DNA of 64,000 nt from Marinobacter qingdaonensis (GTDB lineage Bacteria > Pseudomonadota > Gammaproteobacteria > Pseudomonadales > Oleiphilaceae). Position 1 is the stretch's first letter. Each line of letters opens with the position of its first letter. Made by a program: the position numbers and the translations under genes. Shown here piece after piece: positions 44,266-52,928 of the stretch. The stretch covers positions 1,054,001 to 1,118,000 of the forward strand of contig NZ_JAYDCJ010000003.1 of the NCBI RefSeq assembly GCF_034555935.1. Direction: 5' to 3'. The notes below the pieces were generated by a model. That model did not search any database. It was not told where the DNA came from and saw only the letters and a list, made by a program, of their open reading frames with translations.

Positions 44266-45324
44266 TCATCCATGCGCCCGATCGGGCGTGCCAGCCGCCC
44301 GGATCTCGGCTTTTTGTCGCCACGACCGGAATCGCGCCAGCGCCGGTTTCTCCACCAGGTAGTGCACCAGGCTGGCGAGGGCCAGCGCCATGATCAGGGC
44401 CAGCATCACCCCGAACCAGCCCGGGAGGCCGGCGTCGTAGCTCCAGCCGATCACGCCATAGCCGATGTTCTGGTGCACCAGGTACAGGCTGTAGGACAGG
44501 CTGCCGAGCCAGAGCAGGGGGCGGTTGGCCAGAACCTGGATGCGGCCGGCGACCGCCAGGGCGAACACCCCGAAGCAGGCCAGCACGAACAGGCTGTAGG
44601 GCAGTTTGTAGGCCAGCAGGCCATGACCGATACTGACCGCCAGGAGGGTGTTGTCGAAGGCCGAGCCACCGCCGTGGCGATGGCGTCGGTAGATCAGCAT
44701 CCCGGCCACGAACAGCGGGGCGTATTTGACGAACAGCAGGTCCTTGACGAAGAAGGCCAGGCCATCTGGGATCTGTTTCCACCAGATCACGCCCAGGTAG
44801 CTGGCCAGCACCCAGAGCGCCAGGGCCAGCCGGAGCTGATGCCAGTGGCGCAGGTTGAAATAGAGCAGCGCCATCCAGCTGTAGAAGGTGACCTCCACCA
44901 CCAGGCTCCAGTAGGCGCCATCCACGTGGGCCTGGCCCAGGTACTCGTGCAGCAGGGTGGTGTTGAGCAGGGCGGTGCCCAGCGGCACGGCGCGGCTTTC
45001 CGGGCCGAGCCAGTGCACCGACAGGAAGGTCAGCGCGATCGCGGCCCAGAGCGCCGGCAGCAGCCGGAACGCCCGGGCCAGGCCAAACCAGCTGGCTTTG
45101 CTGGTACGCTCCAGGGTCATGAAGATGACAAAGCCGCTGAGGATGAAAAACAGGTGCACCCCGTATCGGCCGAACTTCAGGGTGTCGTGGAGCAGGCCGG
45201 GCATGGCGAAATCGTGTCCGAACAGCTTGTCGTAGTAGGGCAGATAGTGGAACAGAACCACGATCAGTGCGGCCAGGCCCCGCAGGGCGTCCAGGCTGGC
45301 TAAACGGCTGGGTGCTTGAGTCAT
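44266..45324 (-). CDS. Acyltransferase family 3 membrane protein (OafA/YrhL type)
   Basis: A 352-residue membrane acyltransferase with about ten helices. It starts RLASLDALRGLAALIVVLFHYLPYY, with the catalytic His in LFHY, followed by FGRYGVHLFFILSGFVIFMTL, RAFRLLPALWAAI, GAYWSLVVEVTFYSWMALL and LSYSLYLVHQNIGYGV. These enzymes O-acetylate or acylate surface sugars such as O-antigen or exopolysaccharide. There is no fused SGNH domain and no glycan cluster nearby, so the acceptor is unknown. It is transcribed away from the GH84 gene, 63 bases apart. Confidence 0.9.
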   Translation of the reverse strand: MTQAPSRLASLDALRGLAALIVVLFHYLPYYDKLFGHDFAMPGLLHDTLKFGRYGVHLFFILSGFVIFMTLERTSKASWFGLARAFRLLPALWAAIALTFLSVHWLGPESRAVPLGTALLNTTLLHEYLGQAHVDGAYWSLVVEVTFYSWMALLYFNLRHWHQLRLALALWVLASYLGVIWWKQIPDGLAFFVKDLLFVKYAPLFVAGMLIYRRHRHGGGSAFDNTLLAVSIGHGLLAYKLPYSLFVLACFGVFALAVAGRIQVLANRPLLWLGSLSYSLYLVHQNIGYGVIGWSYDAGLPGWFGVMLALIMALALASLVHYLVEKPALARFRSWRQKAEIRAAGTPDRAHG

Positions 45325-45348
45325 AAACGAAATCCCGGTGGCTGACGA

Positions 45349-45354
45349 TATAAT
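45349..45354 (+). promoter_or_regulatory. -10 element of the GH84 gene
   Basis: A perfect TATAAT lies 34 bases before the GH84 start codon in the 63-base divergent gap. The -35 position (about 45326-45331, AACGAA) is poor, so an activator or an extended element would be needed. Confidence 0.45.
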
Positions 45355-45387
45355 AGCCGCTTTCCATCAACGCAGGGAGTGACAACC

Positions 45388-46455
45388 ATGGCGACGAACC
45401 TGGGCATCATCGAGGGGTTTTACGGGCCGATGTGGACCTGGGAGGAACGCCGTCGCCTGGTCCGGACCCTGGCGCCCCACGGTTATGGTTTTTATCTGTA
45501 CGCGCCCAAGGCCGATGCCTTCCTGCGGCGCCGCTGGCAGGAGCCGCACCCGGCCGAGCAGGCCGCCGAGCTGGCGGGCTTCGCCCGATTCTGTCGGGCG
45601 GAAGGGGTGCGCTTCGGGGTGGGCCTGAGCCCCTACGAGCTGTTCAACCACTTTGACGACGACGGTCGCGCCGCCCTGGCCCGCAAGCTCGGGCAACTGG
45701 ATGCCCTGGGCATCGAGGAGCTGGCCATCCTGTTCGATGACATGCGCGCGGACGTGCCGGACCTGGCCCAGACCCAGATCGAGATCCTGCGCTGGGTCAG
45801 GGCTCACACCTCGGTACGCCAGCTCAGCGTGTGCCCCAGCTATTACTCCGACGACCCGGTGCTGGATCGGGTGTTCGGCGAGCGGCCCACGGACTATCTG
45901 AGCGAGCTGGGGCGCCGGCTTGCCCACGACATCAACATCTTCTGGACCGGCGAGGAGGTCTGCGCCCGGGAGATCACCCCGGGGCACCTGAAGCGGGTCA
46001 CCGATCTGCTCGGCCGCAAGCCGGTGCTCTGGGACAATTACCCGGTCAACGACGGCGATCGGATGTCCCGGCACCTGCATCTGCGCGGGTTCACCGGCCG
46101 CCCGGCCAACAATGCCGCGCACCTGGCCGGTCACGGCATCAACCCGGCGCTGCAGCCCACACTCACGACCATCCCCGCCATCACCCTGGCGGAATCCTAC
46201 CGGCTGGGGCCGGATTACCAGTATGGTCAGGCGTTTCGCCACGCCGCCCGCGAGGTGCTCGGGCGCGATCTGGCGAGTCAGCTCCAGGCCGATCTGCTGA
46301 CCCTGCAGGACGGCGGGCTCAGTCGCCTCGGTGCCGAGAAACGGCAGAGCCTTGAGGCCATCTACGGCGGTTTCGAACATCCGGCGGCGACGGAAATCCT
46401 GCGCTGGTTGCGCGGCGACTACCAGGTCACCGACGAGATGGTCGCGACCCAGTAA
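45388..46455 (+). CDS. GH84-type beta-N-acetylglucosaminidase domain protein
   Basis: A 355-residue single-domain enzyme of the NAGidase/O-GlcNAcase (GH84) fold. It begins LGIIEGFYGPMWTWEERRRLV, then YGFYLYAPKADAFLRRRW, and has the family's adjacent catalytic aspartates at 117-118 in ELAILFDDMR. LSVCPSYYSDDPVLD, FWTGEEVCAREIT, and VLWDNYPVND follow, matching the substrate-binding Asp/Asn positions. No signal peptide is visible, so it should act in the cytosol. ATG 45388 has AGGGAG 8 bases upstream. Substrate could be a GlcNAc conjugate or muropeptide fragment; a macrodomain gene follows. Confidence 0.85.
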   Translation: MATNLGIIEGFYGPMWTWEERRRLVRTLAPHGYGFYLYAPKADAFLRRRWQEPHPAEQAAELAGFARFCRAEGVRFGVGLSPYELFNHFDDDGRAALARKLGQLDALGIEELAILFDDMRADVPDLAQTQIEILRWVRAHTSVRQLSVCPSYYSDDPVLDRVFGERPTDYLSELGRRLAHDINIFWTGEEVCAREITPGHLKRVTDLLGRKPVLWDNYPVNDGDRMSRHLHLRGFTGRPANNAAHLAGHGINPALQPTLTTIPAITLAESYRLGPDYQYGQAFRHAAREVLGRDLASQLQADLLTLQDGGLSRLGAEKRQSLEAIYGGFEHPAATEILRWLRGDYQVTDEMVATQ

Positions 46456-46506
46456 CGGGGCAGTCCCGGGCGCAGCGCCCGGTGACCCAATCAGGAGGCG
46501 GCAGCC

Positions 46507-47040
46507 ATGACTCAGTTACAGGTGGAATGCGTGCAGGGAGACATTGCCCGGCAGGCTGACATGGACGCGGTGGTCAACGCCGCCAACGCCCAGTTGATGC
46601 CCGGCGCGGGGGTCGCCGGCGCCCTGCACGCGGCCGCGGGCCCGGGCCTGGCGCAGGAGTGTCGGTCCCTGGCGCCCATCAGGCCGGGCCAGGCGGTCAT
46701 CAGTTCCGCCCATGGGCTGCCCAACCGGCACGTGATTCATTGCCTGGGGCCGGTTTACGGGGTGGATGAACCCTCCGACCGGCTCCTGGCCGACTGCTTT
46801 CGCAACGCCCTGGTGGTGGCGGATCAGGCGGGGCTGGCCTCGATTGCCTTCCCGGCCATTTCCACCGGGGTGTTTGGCTACCCGGTGCCCGAGGCCGCCC
46901 GGGTCGCGTTCGACGCCATCGCCGAGACGGCGCCAAAGCTGGTGCACGTAAACCACATCCGGCTGGTGCTGTTCAGTGCCGGCGATTGCGCCGAATTCCA
47001 GCAAGCCCTCAGTCGCAGTTCACTGCGCTCGAGCGGCTGA
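46507..47040 (+). CDS. Macrodomain protein (ADP-ribose / O-acetyl-ADP-ribose hydrolase type)
   Basis: A 177-residue stand-alone macrodomain. It has VECVQGDIARQADMDAVVNAANAQLMPGAGVAGALHAAAG (the ADP-ribose loop), IHCLGPVYG, and the second loop AFPAISTGVFGYPVPEAARVAFDAI, as in MacroD/YmdB-type hydrolases that remove ADP-ribose from glutamate or deacetylate O-acetyl-ADP-ribose. ATG has AGGAGG upstream. It follows the GH84 gene by 51 bases and may share its transcript. Its last 32 bases overlap the end of the chaN-like gene on the other strand. Confidence 0.92.
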   Translation: MTQLQVECVQGDIARQADMDAVVNAANAQLMPGAGVAGALHAAAGPGLAQECRSLAPIRPGQAVISSAHGLPNRHVIHCLGPVYGVDEPSDRLLADCFRNALVVADQAGLASIAFPAISTGVFGYPVPEAARVAFDAIAETAPKLVHVNHIRLVLFSAGDCAEFQQALSRSSLRSSG

Positions 47041-48010
47041 AACGTTCGGTCATGGCCGCCCGCGCGCGCTCGGCATCCCGGAACTCGTCCGGCAGCGGCT
47101 GGATGAAGTACAGGTAGTTGCCTTTGCCGCGCAGGTCATCCAGGGCCGGCTGGGGCTGGTCGCTGGGCCAGAACACCGGGCTGATGACGGCGATCTCAAG
47201 CTCGGGCGCCCGCTGGGCCAGCAGCGCCACTGTGCCCAGCCGGTCTTCGCTGTGGAAGGTGCCGGTCAGGTGCAGCACCTGGTGTCCCGGGTAGCGGTCA
47301 TGGGCGGCGAGGATGCGGCTGGCCATGGTGTTGTCCCGCAGCAGTTGGGCCTGATAGGTGTTGCGCAAACGTTCGGTCAGGGTGGCAGCGGCGCCACCGT
47401 GGCGCCCGGCGATGGCCTCGACGAACTTGTCCTGGTAGGCCGGCGTGTCGGTGAACGGCGCCTCCGGCAGATGCTGGCGCCGCTGCTCGGGTAATTGCGC
47501 CAGGTAGCCGGGGCCCTCACGCCCGATACACCGGACCAGGTCGCTGGGGGCGTTGGCGGCCAAAACCGGTAGATCGCGGGTCCGGGCGAATTCCACCAGG
47601 GGCCGGTACGAGGCCCGGTAATTGTCCCAGGCCTCGGCGTCCTCTATCAGTTCCGCTTCACCAATCTCGCCCGCCAGATACCGGTCCAACGCCGGCTGAT
47701 GATTTACCTCGAACTGTTCCATGGTCAGCACTTGCTGTCGGTTTCGCTGGTACAGTGCCGCCTGGAGTCGGGACTGCAGCAGATGCGCCCCATGGTGACC
47801 GTGGTATTCCCCGACCACGACCACATCCATCTCCCGAAGCCGGTCGGCCAGGGTGGACACGTCCAAAGCCTCGCCGGTGTCGGGCGCCACCACGCGAGCA
47901 TGGTATTGGGTTTCGGGTGCGGTCACTGGCGTCGTCGGGGCCGGAGTCGAGGCACAGCCGGAGACCGAGAGCAGAAGGAGCAGGCACAGGGAGGCGTTGG
48001 AAGTCGTCAT
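47009..48010 (-). CDS. ChaN-family lipoprotein
   Basis: A 333-residue lipoprotein: the signal peptide ends in the lipobox LSVSGC and a Pro/Thr-rich linker follows. The ChaN core has MDVVVVGEYHGHHGAHLLQSRL, VLTMEQFEVNHQPALDRYLAGEI, AWDNYRASYRPLVEFAR, LPVLAANAPSDLVR and VLHLTGTFHSEDRLGTVALL. Family members bind heme or iron and are linked to uptake or stress; the conserved EYHGHH and GTFHSED histidines suit that role. No heme transport genes are adjacent. It converges on the macrodomain gene. Confidence 0.87.
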   Translation of the reverse strand: MTTSNASLCLLLLLSVSGCASTPAPTTPVTAPETQYHARVVAPDTGEALDVSTLADRLREMDVVVVGEYHGHHGAHLLQSRLQAALYQRNRQQVLTMEQFEVNHQPALDRYLAGEIGEAELIEDAEAWDNYRASYRPLVEFARTRDLPVLAANAPSDLVRCIGREGPGYLAQLPEQRRQHLPEAPFTDTPAYQDKFVEAIAGRHGGAAATLTERLRNTYQAQLLRDNTMASRILAAHDRYPGHQVLHLTGTFHSEDRLGTVALLAQRAPELEIAVISPVFWPSDQPQPALDDLRGKGNYLYFIQPLPDEFRDAERARAAMTERFSRSSAVNCD

Positions 48011-48170
48011 GGATCAAGTATACGGCATGGTGGCAGAAACGGTTGGTTGGCCCCAAAAGCCCTGTTTTCGCATTGGTTTGATCATTGGTCGAATCAGAAA
48101 TTGGTCGGGAATTCAGGCGATTATCAGCTATGCTACCGGGTAAGTTTGCTGACCCTGAATAGGATGCCCG

Positions 48171-50120
48171 ATGCTGCCGTTCCGCATTATTGACCGAGTC
48201 AAATTCTTCGTTGAGCGCCAATTGGTCAAAGGTGCCGGCTTCCAGTTGCTGGTGGTTGCCGCCTTCATCGCCCTGATCTCCCTGATGGGGGGGCTGCTGG
48301 TCCTGCCCCTGGGCGAGTCCTTCGACAACGTCGGGTCGGCGATCTGGTGGGCGTTTCTGCGCCTGACCGATCCGGGGTACCTGGGGGATGACGTCGGGAC
48401 CTGGCAGCGGTTCGTATCGACCTTGCTCACCATCAGCGGCTACGTGGTGTTCATGGGTACCCTGGTGGCCATCCTGACCCGTTGGTTGATCGCCAAGATG
48501 GCGGATATGGAGCGGGGCCTGACCCCGGTCACCCTGAAGAACCACATCGTGGTGTTGGGCTGGACCAGTCAGACCCTGCCACTGCTGGTGGAGCTACTGG
48601 GCTCCTCCGGGCGCATGCGGCGCTTCCTCGAAAAACACGACACCCAGAAGCTGAACCTGGTGGTGCTGTCGGAGAGCGCTTCCGCCGAACAGGTGCACGA
48701 ACTTCGCAACGAGCCGGGCATCGGCAGCCGGGTCCGACAGATCATTCTGCGGGCCGGTTCGGCTTTGCAGCCCGAGGCCTTGCACCGGGTCGCCTGTCTG
48801 GATGCGGCGGCGGTCATCGTGCCCAGCGCCCATCAGGGCGTGGGCAGTCTGGTCACCTCGGACGTCGAAACCGTTAAGGCCCTGCTGTCGATTGCCGCCC
48901 AGGCCCGGCATTTCCAGTCGTCTCTGCCCTACGTGGTGGCCGAGCTGCAGGACGTGCGCAAGCTGCCGGTGATCGAGCGGGCCTACCCCGGCGAGGTGGA
49001 AGTGGTCGCCGGCGACGCCTCGATCAGCTCCCTGATTGTCCAGAATATCCTGCATCCGGGCCTGTCCGAGGTCTACAACGAGTTGTTGACCGGGGCCGAG
49101 GGCAATGGCATCTACGTGCGCGGCGGCGAATCCGTGGCGGGCCTGTCCCTGGCCGAGCTGGCCTCGGTGCGGCCCAATGTCATTGTGCTGGGGCTGCTGC
49201 GGCCCAATGGCAAGCTCTGGGACGTTCGACTGGTGGCGCCCTCCGATACCCGCATCGAAGCCCGGGACCGGGTCATCTTGATGGCCCGGGATTACGCCGA
49301 CACCGAACCCAATGCCAAGCTGCCGGCCCTGCCGGAAATCCAGCGCCTGGAGCCGCGCCGGGTCACCCGTCAGGAAGCCAGCCTGCGGCAGCGGGTGCTG
49401 GTGTTGGGTTGGAATCGTCGGGTACCCAGTTTGGTGGCGGAATTCGGCAGCTACAGCCATCAATCGTTTTCCCTGGACATGGTGTCGGTGGTGCCGGCGG
49501 CGGAGCGGGCCCTGGCCATCTCCCGCTACGTCGGCGAGCGCTCACCGGTGGAATGTCGGCACATCGAGGCCGACTACATGGTGGAAGGGGAACTGCGACG
49601 GCTGGATCCGTCCTCCTACGATTCGGTGATCCTGCTCAGCAGCGACCGTCTTGCCTCGGGTGAGGAGGCCGATGCCCGGGCCATGGTCGGATACCTGCAG
49701 CTGGAAGACATCCTGGCGGAAAAACATCCCCATCCGCATCTGATTTTGGAACTCAGTGACCCGGATAACCGTCCGTTGCTGTACGAACATCGTAGTGAGA
49801 TGTTGATCAGCCCGATGATCCTGAGCCATATCCTGGCCCAGGTCGCCCTGCGCCGGGAGCTGCGGGTGGTTCTGGATGAACTGTTCACCGTCGGCGGTGC
49901 TGAGATCCAGTTCCGGGATCCGGCGGAATACCCGCTGCCGGCCAGTGCCGATTTCCAGTTGCTGGAGCGCACCCTGGCCGACGAAGGGGAAATCGCGCTG
50001 GGGATCTATCGCGGACAGCCAGACGCCCGGGGCCGACATCTGACCCTGAACCCGCCTCGACGGGACTACCTGGACCTGAAAGCCGGCGATCGCCTGGTGG
50101 TGCTGGCTCTGACGGCCTGA
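48171..50120 (+). CDS. CASTOR/POLLUX-like RCK ion channel
   Basis: A 649-residue protein. Residues 22-47 and about 84-108 are transmembrane, with a pore segment between them (IWWAFLRLTDPGYLGDDVGTW). TDPGYLG takes the place of the filter in CASTOR/POLLUX-type channels and differs from K+-channel TVGYG. The cytosolic part has two RCK/TrkA-like Rossmann halves: LKNHIVVLGWTSQTLPLLVELL and QRVLVLGWNRRVPSLVAEFG, each with its acidic-strand and TrkA-C-like segments. Relatives conduct Ca2+ or monovalent cations and are ligand-gated. It begins the seven-gene locus; its stop is 39 bases before the sensor gene. Confidence 0.85.
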   Translation: MLPFRIIDRVKFFVERQLVKGAGFQLLVVAAFIALISLMGGLLVLPLGESFDNVGSAIWWAFLRLTDPGYLGDDVGTWQRFVSTLLTISGYVVFMGTLVAILTRWLIAKMADMERGLTPVTLKNHIVVLGWTSQTLPLLVELLGSSGRMRRFLEKHDTQKLNLVVLSESASAEQVHELRNEPGIGSRVRQIILRAGSALQPEALHRVACLDAAAVIVPSAHQGVGSLVTSDVETVKALLSIAAQARHFQSSLPYVVAELQDVRKLPVIERAYPGEVEVVAGDASISSLIVQNILHPGLSEVYNELLTGAEGNGIYVRGGESVAGLSLAELASVRPNVIVLGLLRPNGKLWDVRLVAPSDTRIEARDRVILMARDYADTEPNAKLPALPEIQRLEPRRVTRQEASLRQRVLVLGWNRRVPSLVAEFGSYSHQSFSLDMVSVVPAAERALAISRYVGERSPVECRHIEADYMVEGELRRLDPSSYDSVILLSSDRLASGEEADARAMVGYLQLEDILAEKHPHPHLILELSDPDNRPLLYEHRSEMLISPMILSHILAQVALRRELRVVLDELFTVGGAEIQFRDPAEYPLPASADFQLLERTLADEGEIALGIYRGQPDARGRHLTLNPPRRDYLDLKAGDRLVVLALTA

Positions 50121-50159
50121 TCGGCGTTCATCGATTCACTCAACAACGCAGTTTCTAGC

Positions 50160-52928
50160 ATGCCCAACATTCGTAACTGGCGCGAGATCATTGCAAGTCT
50201 GCTGCTCCTGGCCCTATTGGTTGCCCTGTCGGTCTCCGGGGTGTGGCGCAACGGCAACCTGACCTTCAGTGACTGGCTGTTCAACAGCGGTCTGGTGGCG
50301 GCCGAGGCCGACCCACAGGTGCTGCTGGTGGAGCTGGACGGACCATCAGTGCAGCCGCAAGCGCTGTCGACGCTGGTGTCGGAACTGGACGCGTTGGGCG
50401 CTCGAGCGTCGGTGCTGCTGCCTCCGGCCCAGCCACCGTCCGCGCAGGCGGCGGCGCTGGCGACCGATGCGCTGCTGGTGACCCGCTTTGCCGGCGAATA
50501 CGGCACTCAGGTGCCGGAGGGCGAGGCCTGGCTGTTCCAGGGTGCAAGAACCTCCTGGGTCACCGCCCCGCAGTTCGATGCGGGCTATTTTCGAGCGGTT
50601 CCGGCAGGGTTCGTCGATCAAGGCATCAACCAGGCCACGGCCATCCCCGCCTGGTTTGTCACGGTGCAGGGCGGCGAGCGTGACCTGGCCGATGCCGTGG
50701 CACTGAACTTCGCGTTCCTGGAAAACGGTCTGCCGACCCTGAATCAACGCCAGATCCTGGCCGGGGAAGTCATCCCCGAGCTGGTCCAGGGGCGGGTGGT
50801 CCTGATGGCAACTGCCGACCCCACAGCCTCCCCGGGCTATCAGGTACCCGGCGCCGCCGAGCCTCTGAACAACCTGCAGATCCAGGGCCTGGCCTGGGCC
50901 ACGGTGGCTGCCGATGCCGAGCTGAGATTCCCCGCGCCCCTGTGGATCGGGCTGGTGGTCGGCCTTATCTTTCTATTCAACCTGTTCGTGTTCCAATGGC
51001 TGTCGGTGGTAAACGGCGCTCTGTATTCCCTGGTTGTGGTGGTCGGCTTCGGGCTGCTGGGCTGGTGGTTGCTCGAGGCCTTTGACACGCTGCCGCCGGT
51101 GGCGGATGTCACCGCCGCACAATTGGTGTCACTGCTGTTTGTGTATCAGGCCCGCCGGTACACCGAAGCCAAGACCCTGACCACCATGCTCGGCATCACC
51201 CATTCCGCGCTGTTCGAACGGTACGTGCCGGAGGCGTTCAATGACAGCGAATCGCCCTGGCCCAAGCTGGTGGTGTTCATCAACCAGCAGCTCAACTTGA
51301 GCCGGACCATCCTGCTCGAACGGGTGTCCGGCGATCACCGGGTGCGGGAGATCCAGGCCCTGAACTGCAGCATTGACGATATTGCCGAGCAGCGCCGGGA
51401 CTATGAACGCACCCCCTACAGCGATGCGCTGCAGCACCGGGGCGCGCTGCAGTTGCGCCGGGCGTTTCTGGAGCGCAAGGGCGATCAGGAGCTGGAGTAC
51501 CTGACGCCGCTGATCTATGCCGGTGAAGTGCTCGGGTTCTGGGCGCTGTCGGTGGTGCCGGAGGAAAATTGGAGCCAGGAAGCCTTCGAAAACAACATCG
51601 CCAGTTTCGCCAGCCAAATCAGTGAACTGCTCTACCATCGGCAGCAGCTGGAGCGCGAGCGGGCGCGTCAGCGCCGCCTCGGCCGACGGATCCTGGCCCT
51701 GAACGTGGGTCGCACCCCCCATGAGCAGCTGCGTTCGGCCCAGGAACTGCTGGGCAACCGGCTGCTGTCGCTGGAGGCCATGTTCGACAACCTCGATACC
51801 GGCGCCATCATGTACGACCTCTTCGGCCAGGTGCTGCAGGTCAACGCCCGGGCCCTGGAGATTGCCGGCGAGGCCAAGCTGTCGGTGTACCGGATGACCG
51901 CCCTGGATTTCCTCTGCGGTCTGTGTGACCTGACCCAGGATGATGCCCGGCGCCAGCTTCGTCATGCCACGCTCAAGCGCGCACTGGTGCGTCTGCCGGT
52001 AAAACCTATCAATGGCTACCAGGGCCTGATTCTGCTCATCCGTCCCATCAGCGAGCACAGTGACCGGCCGGATGGCCGCACGGGGCCCGGTCTGTTCATG
52101 CCGTTCAAACTGCTTGGCCTGTCGTTCGAGCTGGTCGATATGAGCCACACCCGCAAGGCCCTGGGCTTTCGGGATGACCTGCTGCACCAGTTGGCGCTGG
52201 CGATCCGGGATCGACTGTCCCGGGCCACGCTGGCGGCGCGGCTGGCGGCGCCGGAGCTGACGCCCCTGGCCTCCGGCCAGCGGGTGCTGTCGGCCCTGCG
52301 CGGTACGGTCGAAGGCATTGAAAAGGCCCTGACCCAGGTGGAAGAGCAGATGGAAGACCGGCGGGAGGCCCTGAGGCTGGCGTCCACCACCCCGGTCAAC
52401 CTGGTCCGGCTGGTGGAGGATGCGCTGTTGCGCAATCAGTCGCCGTTGAACGAAAAACGCATCGACCTGGCCTCGGACTGGCCCTACGCGCCGTCCCTGA
52501 TCTGGGCCGACGCCGAAGTCCTGTCCCGGGTCCTGGACCGGGTGCTGGTGCTACTCTTAAAGGATGCAACGCCGGACGGGCGATTGTTCATCACCCTGAG
52601 CGAGCATCTGGAGCCGCGCCAACAGGCGCGCCTGGTGTTGAGCAACGAAGGCTATGGTCTGCCCCAGCAGACCCTCGACCGGATCTGGAACCAATCCGTG
52701 GCCGATCTGGTGGACAGCGATGATCCGCTGGAAGAGACCATGGGTATGCTAAAGTCCCTCGAAAGTTGGGGCGGACGAGCTCAGGTCAGTACGCGGGTTG
52801 GCAAGGGTTTTCGTCTGGAGATGGACTTCTCGACCTTGGGGTTCAGGGATGAGCACATTCTCTCCGAACGGGGACATGGCCCTGTAGGAAACCAAATGCA
52901 GAGTGGTCATGACAACGACAACAGCTGA
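50160..52928 (+). CDS. CHASE2-like membrane sensor with degenerate histidine-kinase core
   Basis: A 922-residue protein. A transmembrane helix (10-27) precedes a periplasmic CHASE2-like region (FSDWLFNSGLVAAEADPQVLLVELDGPS), closed by three helices between 260 and 330. A GAF-like segment (about 340-495) and a PAS-like one (about 530-625) follow. The core has LALAIRDRLS at 678-687 where kinases have xSHEhRxPLT, so the phospho-acceptor His is replaced by Leu. The N-box reads VLDRVLVLLLKDATPDG, without its Asn, while G1 is SNEGYGLP. It is probably a catalytically dead sensor or scaffold. The end overlaps the receiver gene by 20 bases. Confidence 0.78.
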   Translation: MPNIRNWREIIASLLLLALLVALSVSGVWRNGNLTFSDWLFNSGLVAAEADPQVLLVELDGPSVQPQALSTLVSELDALGARASVLLPPAQPPSAQAAALATDALLVTRFAGEYGTQVPEGEAWLFQGARTSWVTAPQFDAGYFRAVPAGFVDQGINQATAIPAWFVTVQGGERDLADAVALNFAFLENGLPTLNQRQILAGEVIPELVQGRVVLMATADPTASPGYQVPGAAEPLNNLQIQGLAWATVAADAELRFPAPLWIGLVVGLIFLFNLFVFQWLSVVNGALYSLVVVVGFGLLGWWLLEAFDTLPPVADVTAAQLVSLLFVYQARRYTEAKTLTTMLGITHSALFERYVPEAFNDSESPWPKLVVFINQQLNLSRTILLERVSGDHRVREIQALNCSIDDIAEQRRDYERTPYSDALQHRGALQLRRAFLERKGDQELEYLTPLIYAGEVLGFWALSVVPEENWSQEAFENNIASFASQISELLYHRQQLERERARQRRLGRRILALNVGRTPHEQLRSAQELLGNRLLSLEAMFDNLDTGAIMYDLFGQVLQVNARALEIAGEAKLSVYRMTALDFLCGLCDLTQDDARRQLRHATLKRALVRLPVKPINGYQGLILLIRPISEHSDRPDGRTGPGLFMPFKLLGLSFELVDMSHTRKALGFRDDLLHQLALAIRDRLSRATLAARLAAPELTPLASGQRVLSALRGTVEGIEKALTQVEEQMEDRREALRLASTTPVNLVRLVEDALLRNQSPLNEKRIDLASDWPYAPSLIWADAEVLSRVLDRVLVLLLKDATPDGRLFITLSEHLEPRQQARLVLSNEGYGLPQQTLDRIWNQSVADLVDSDDPLEETMGMLKSLESWGGRAQVSTRVGKGFRLEMDFSTLGFRDEHILSERGHGPVGNQMQSGHDNDNS

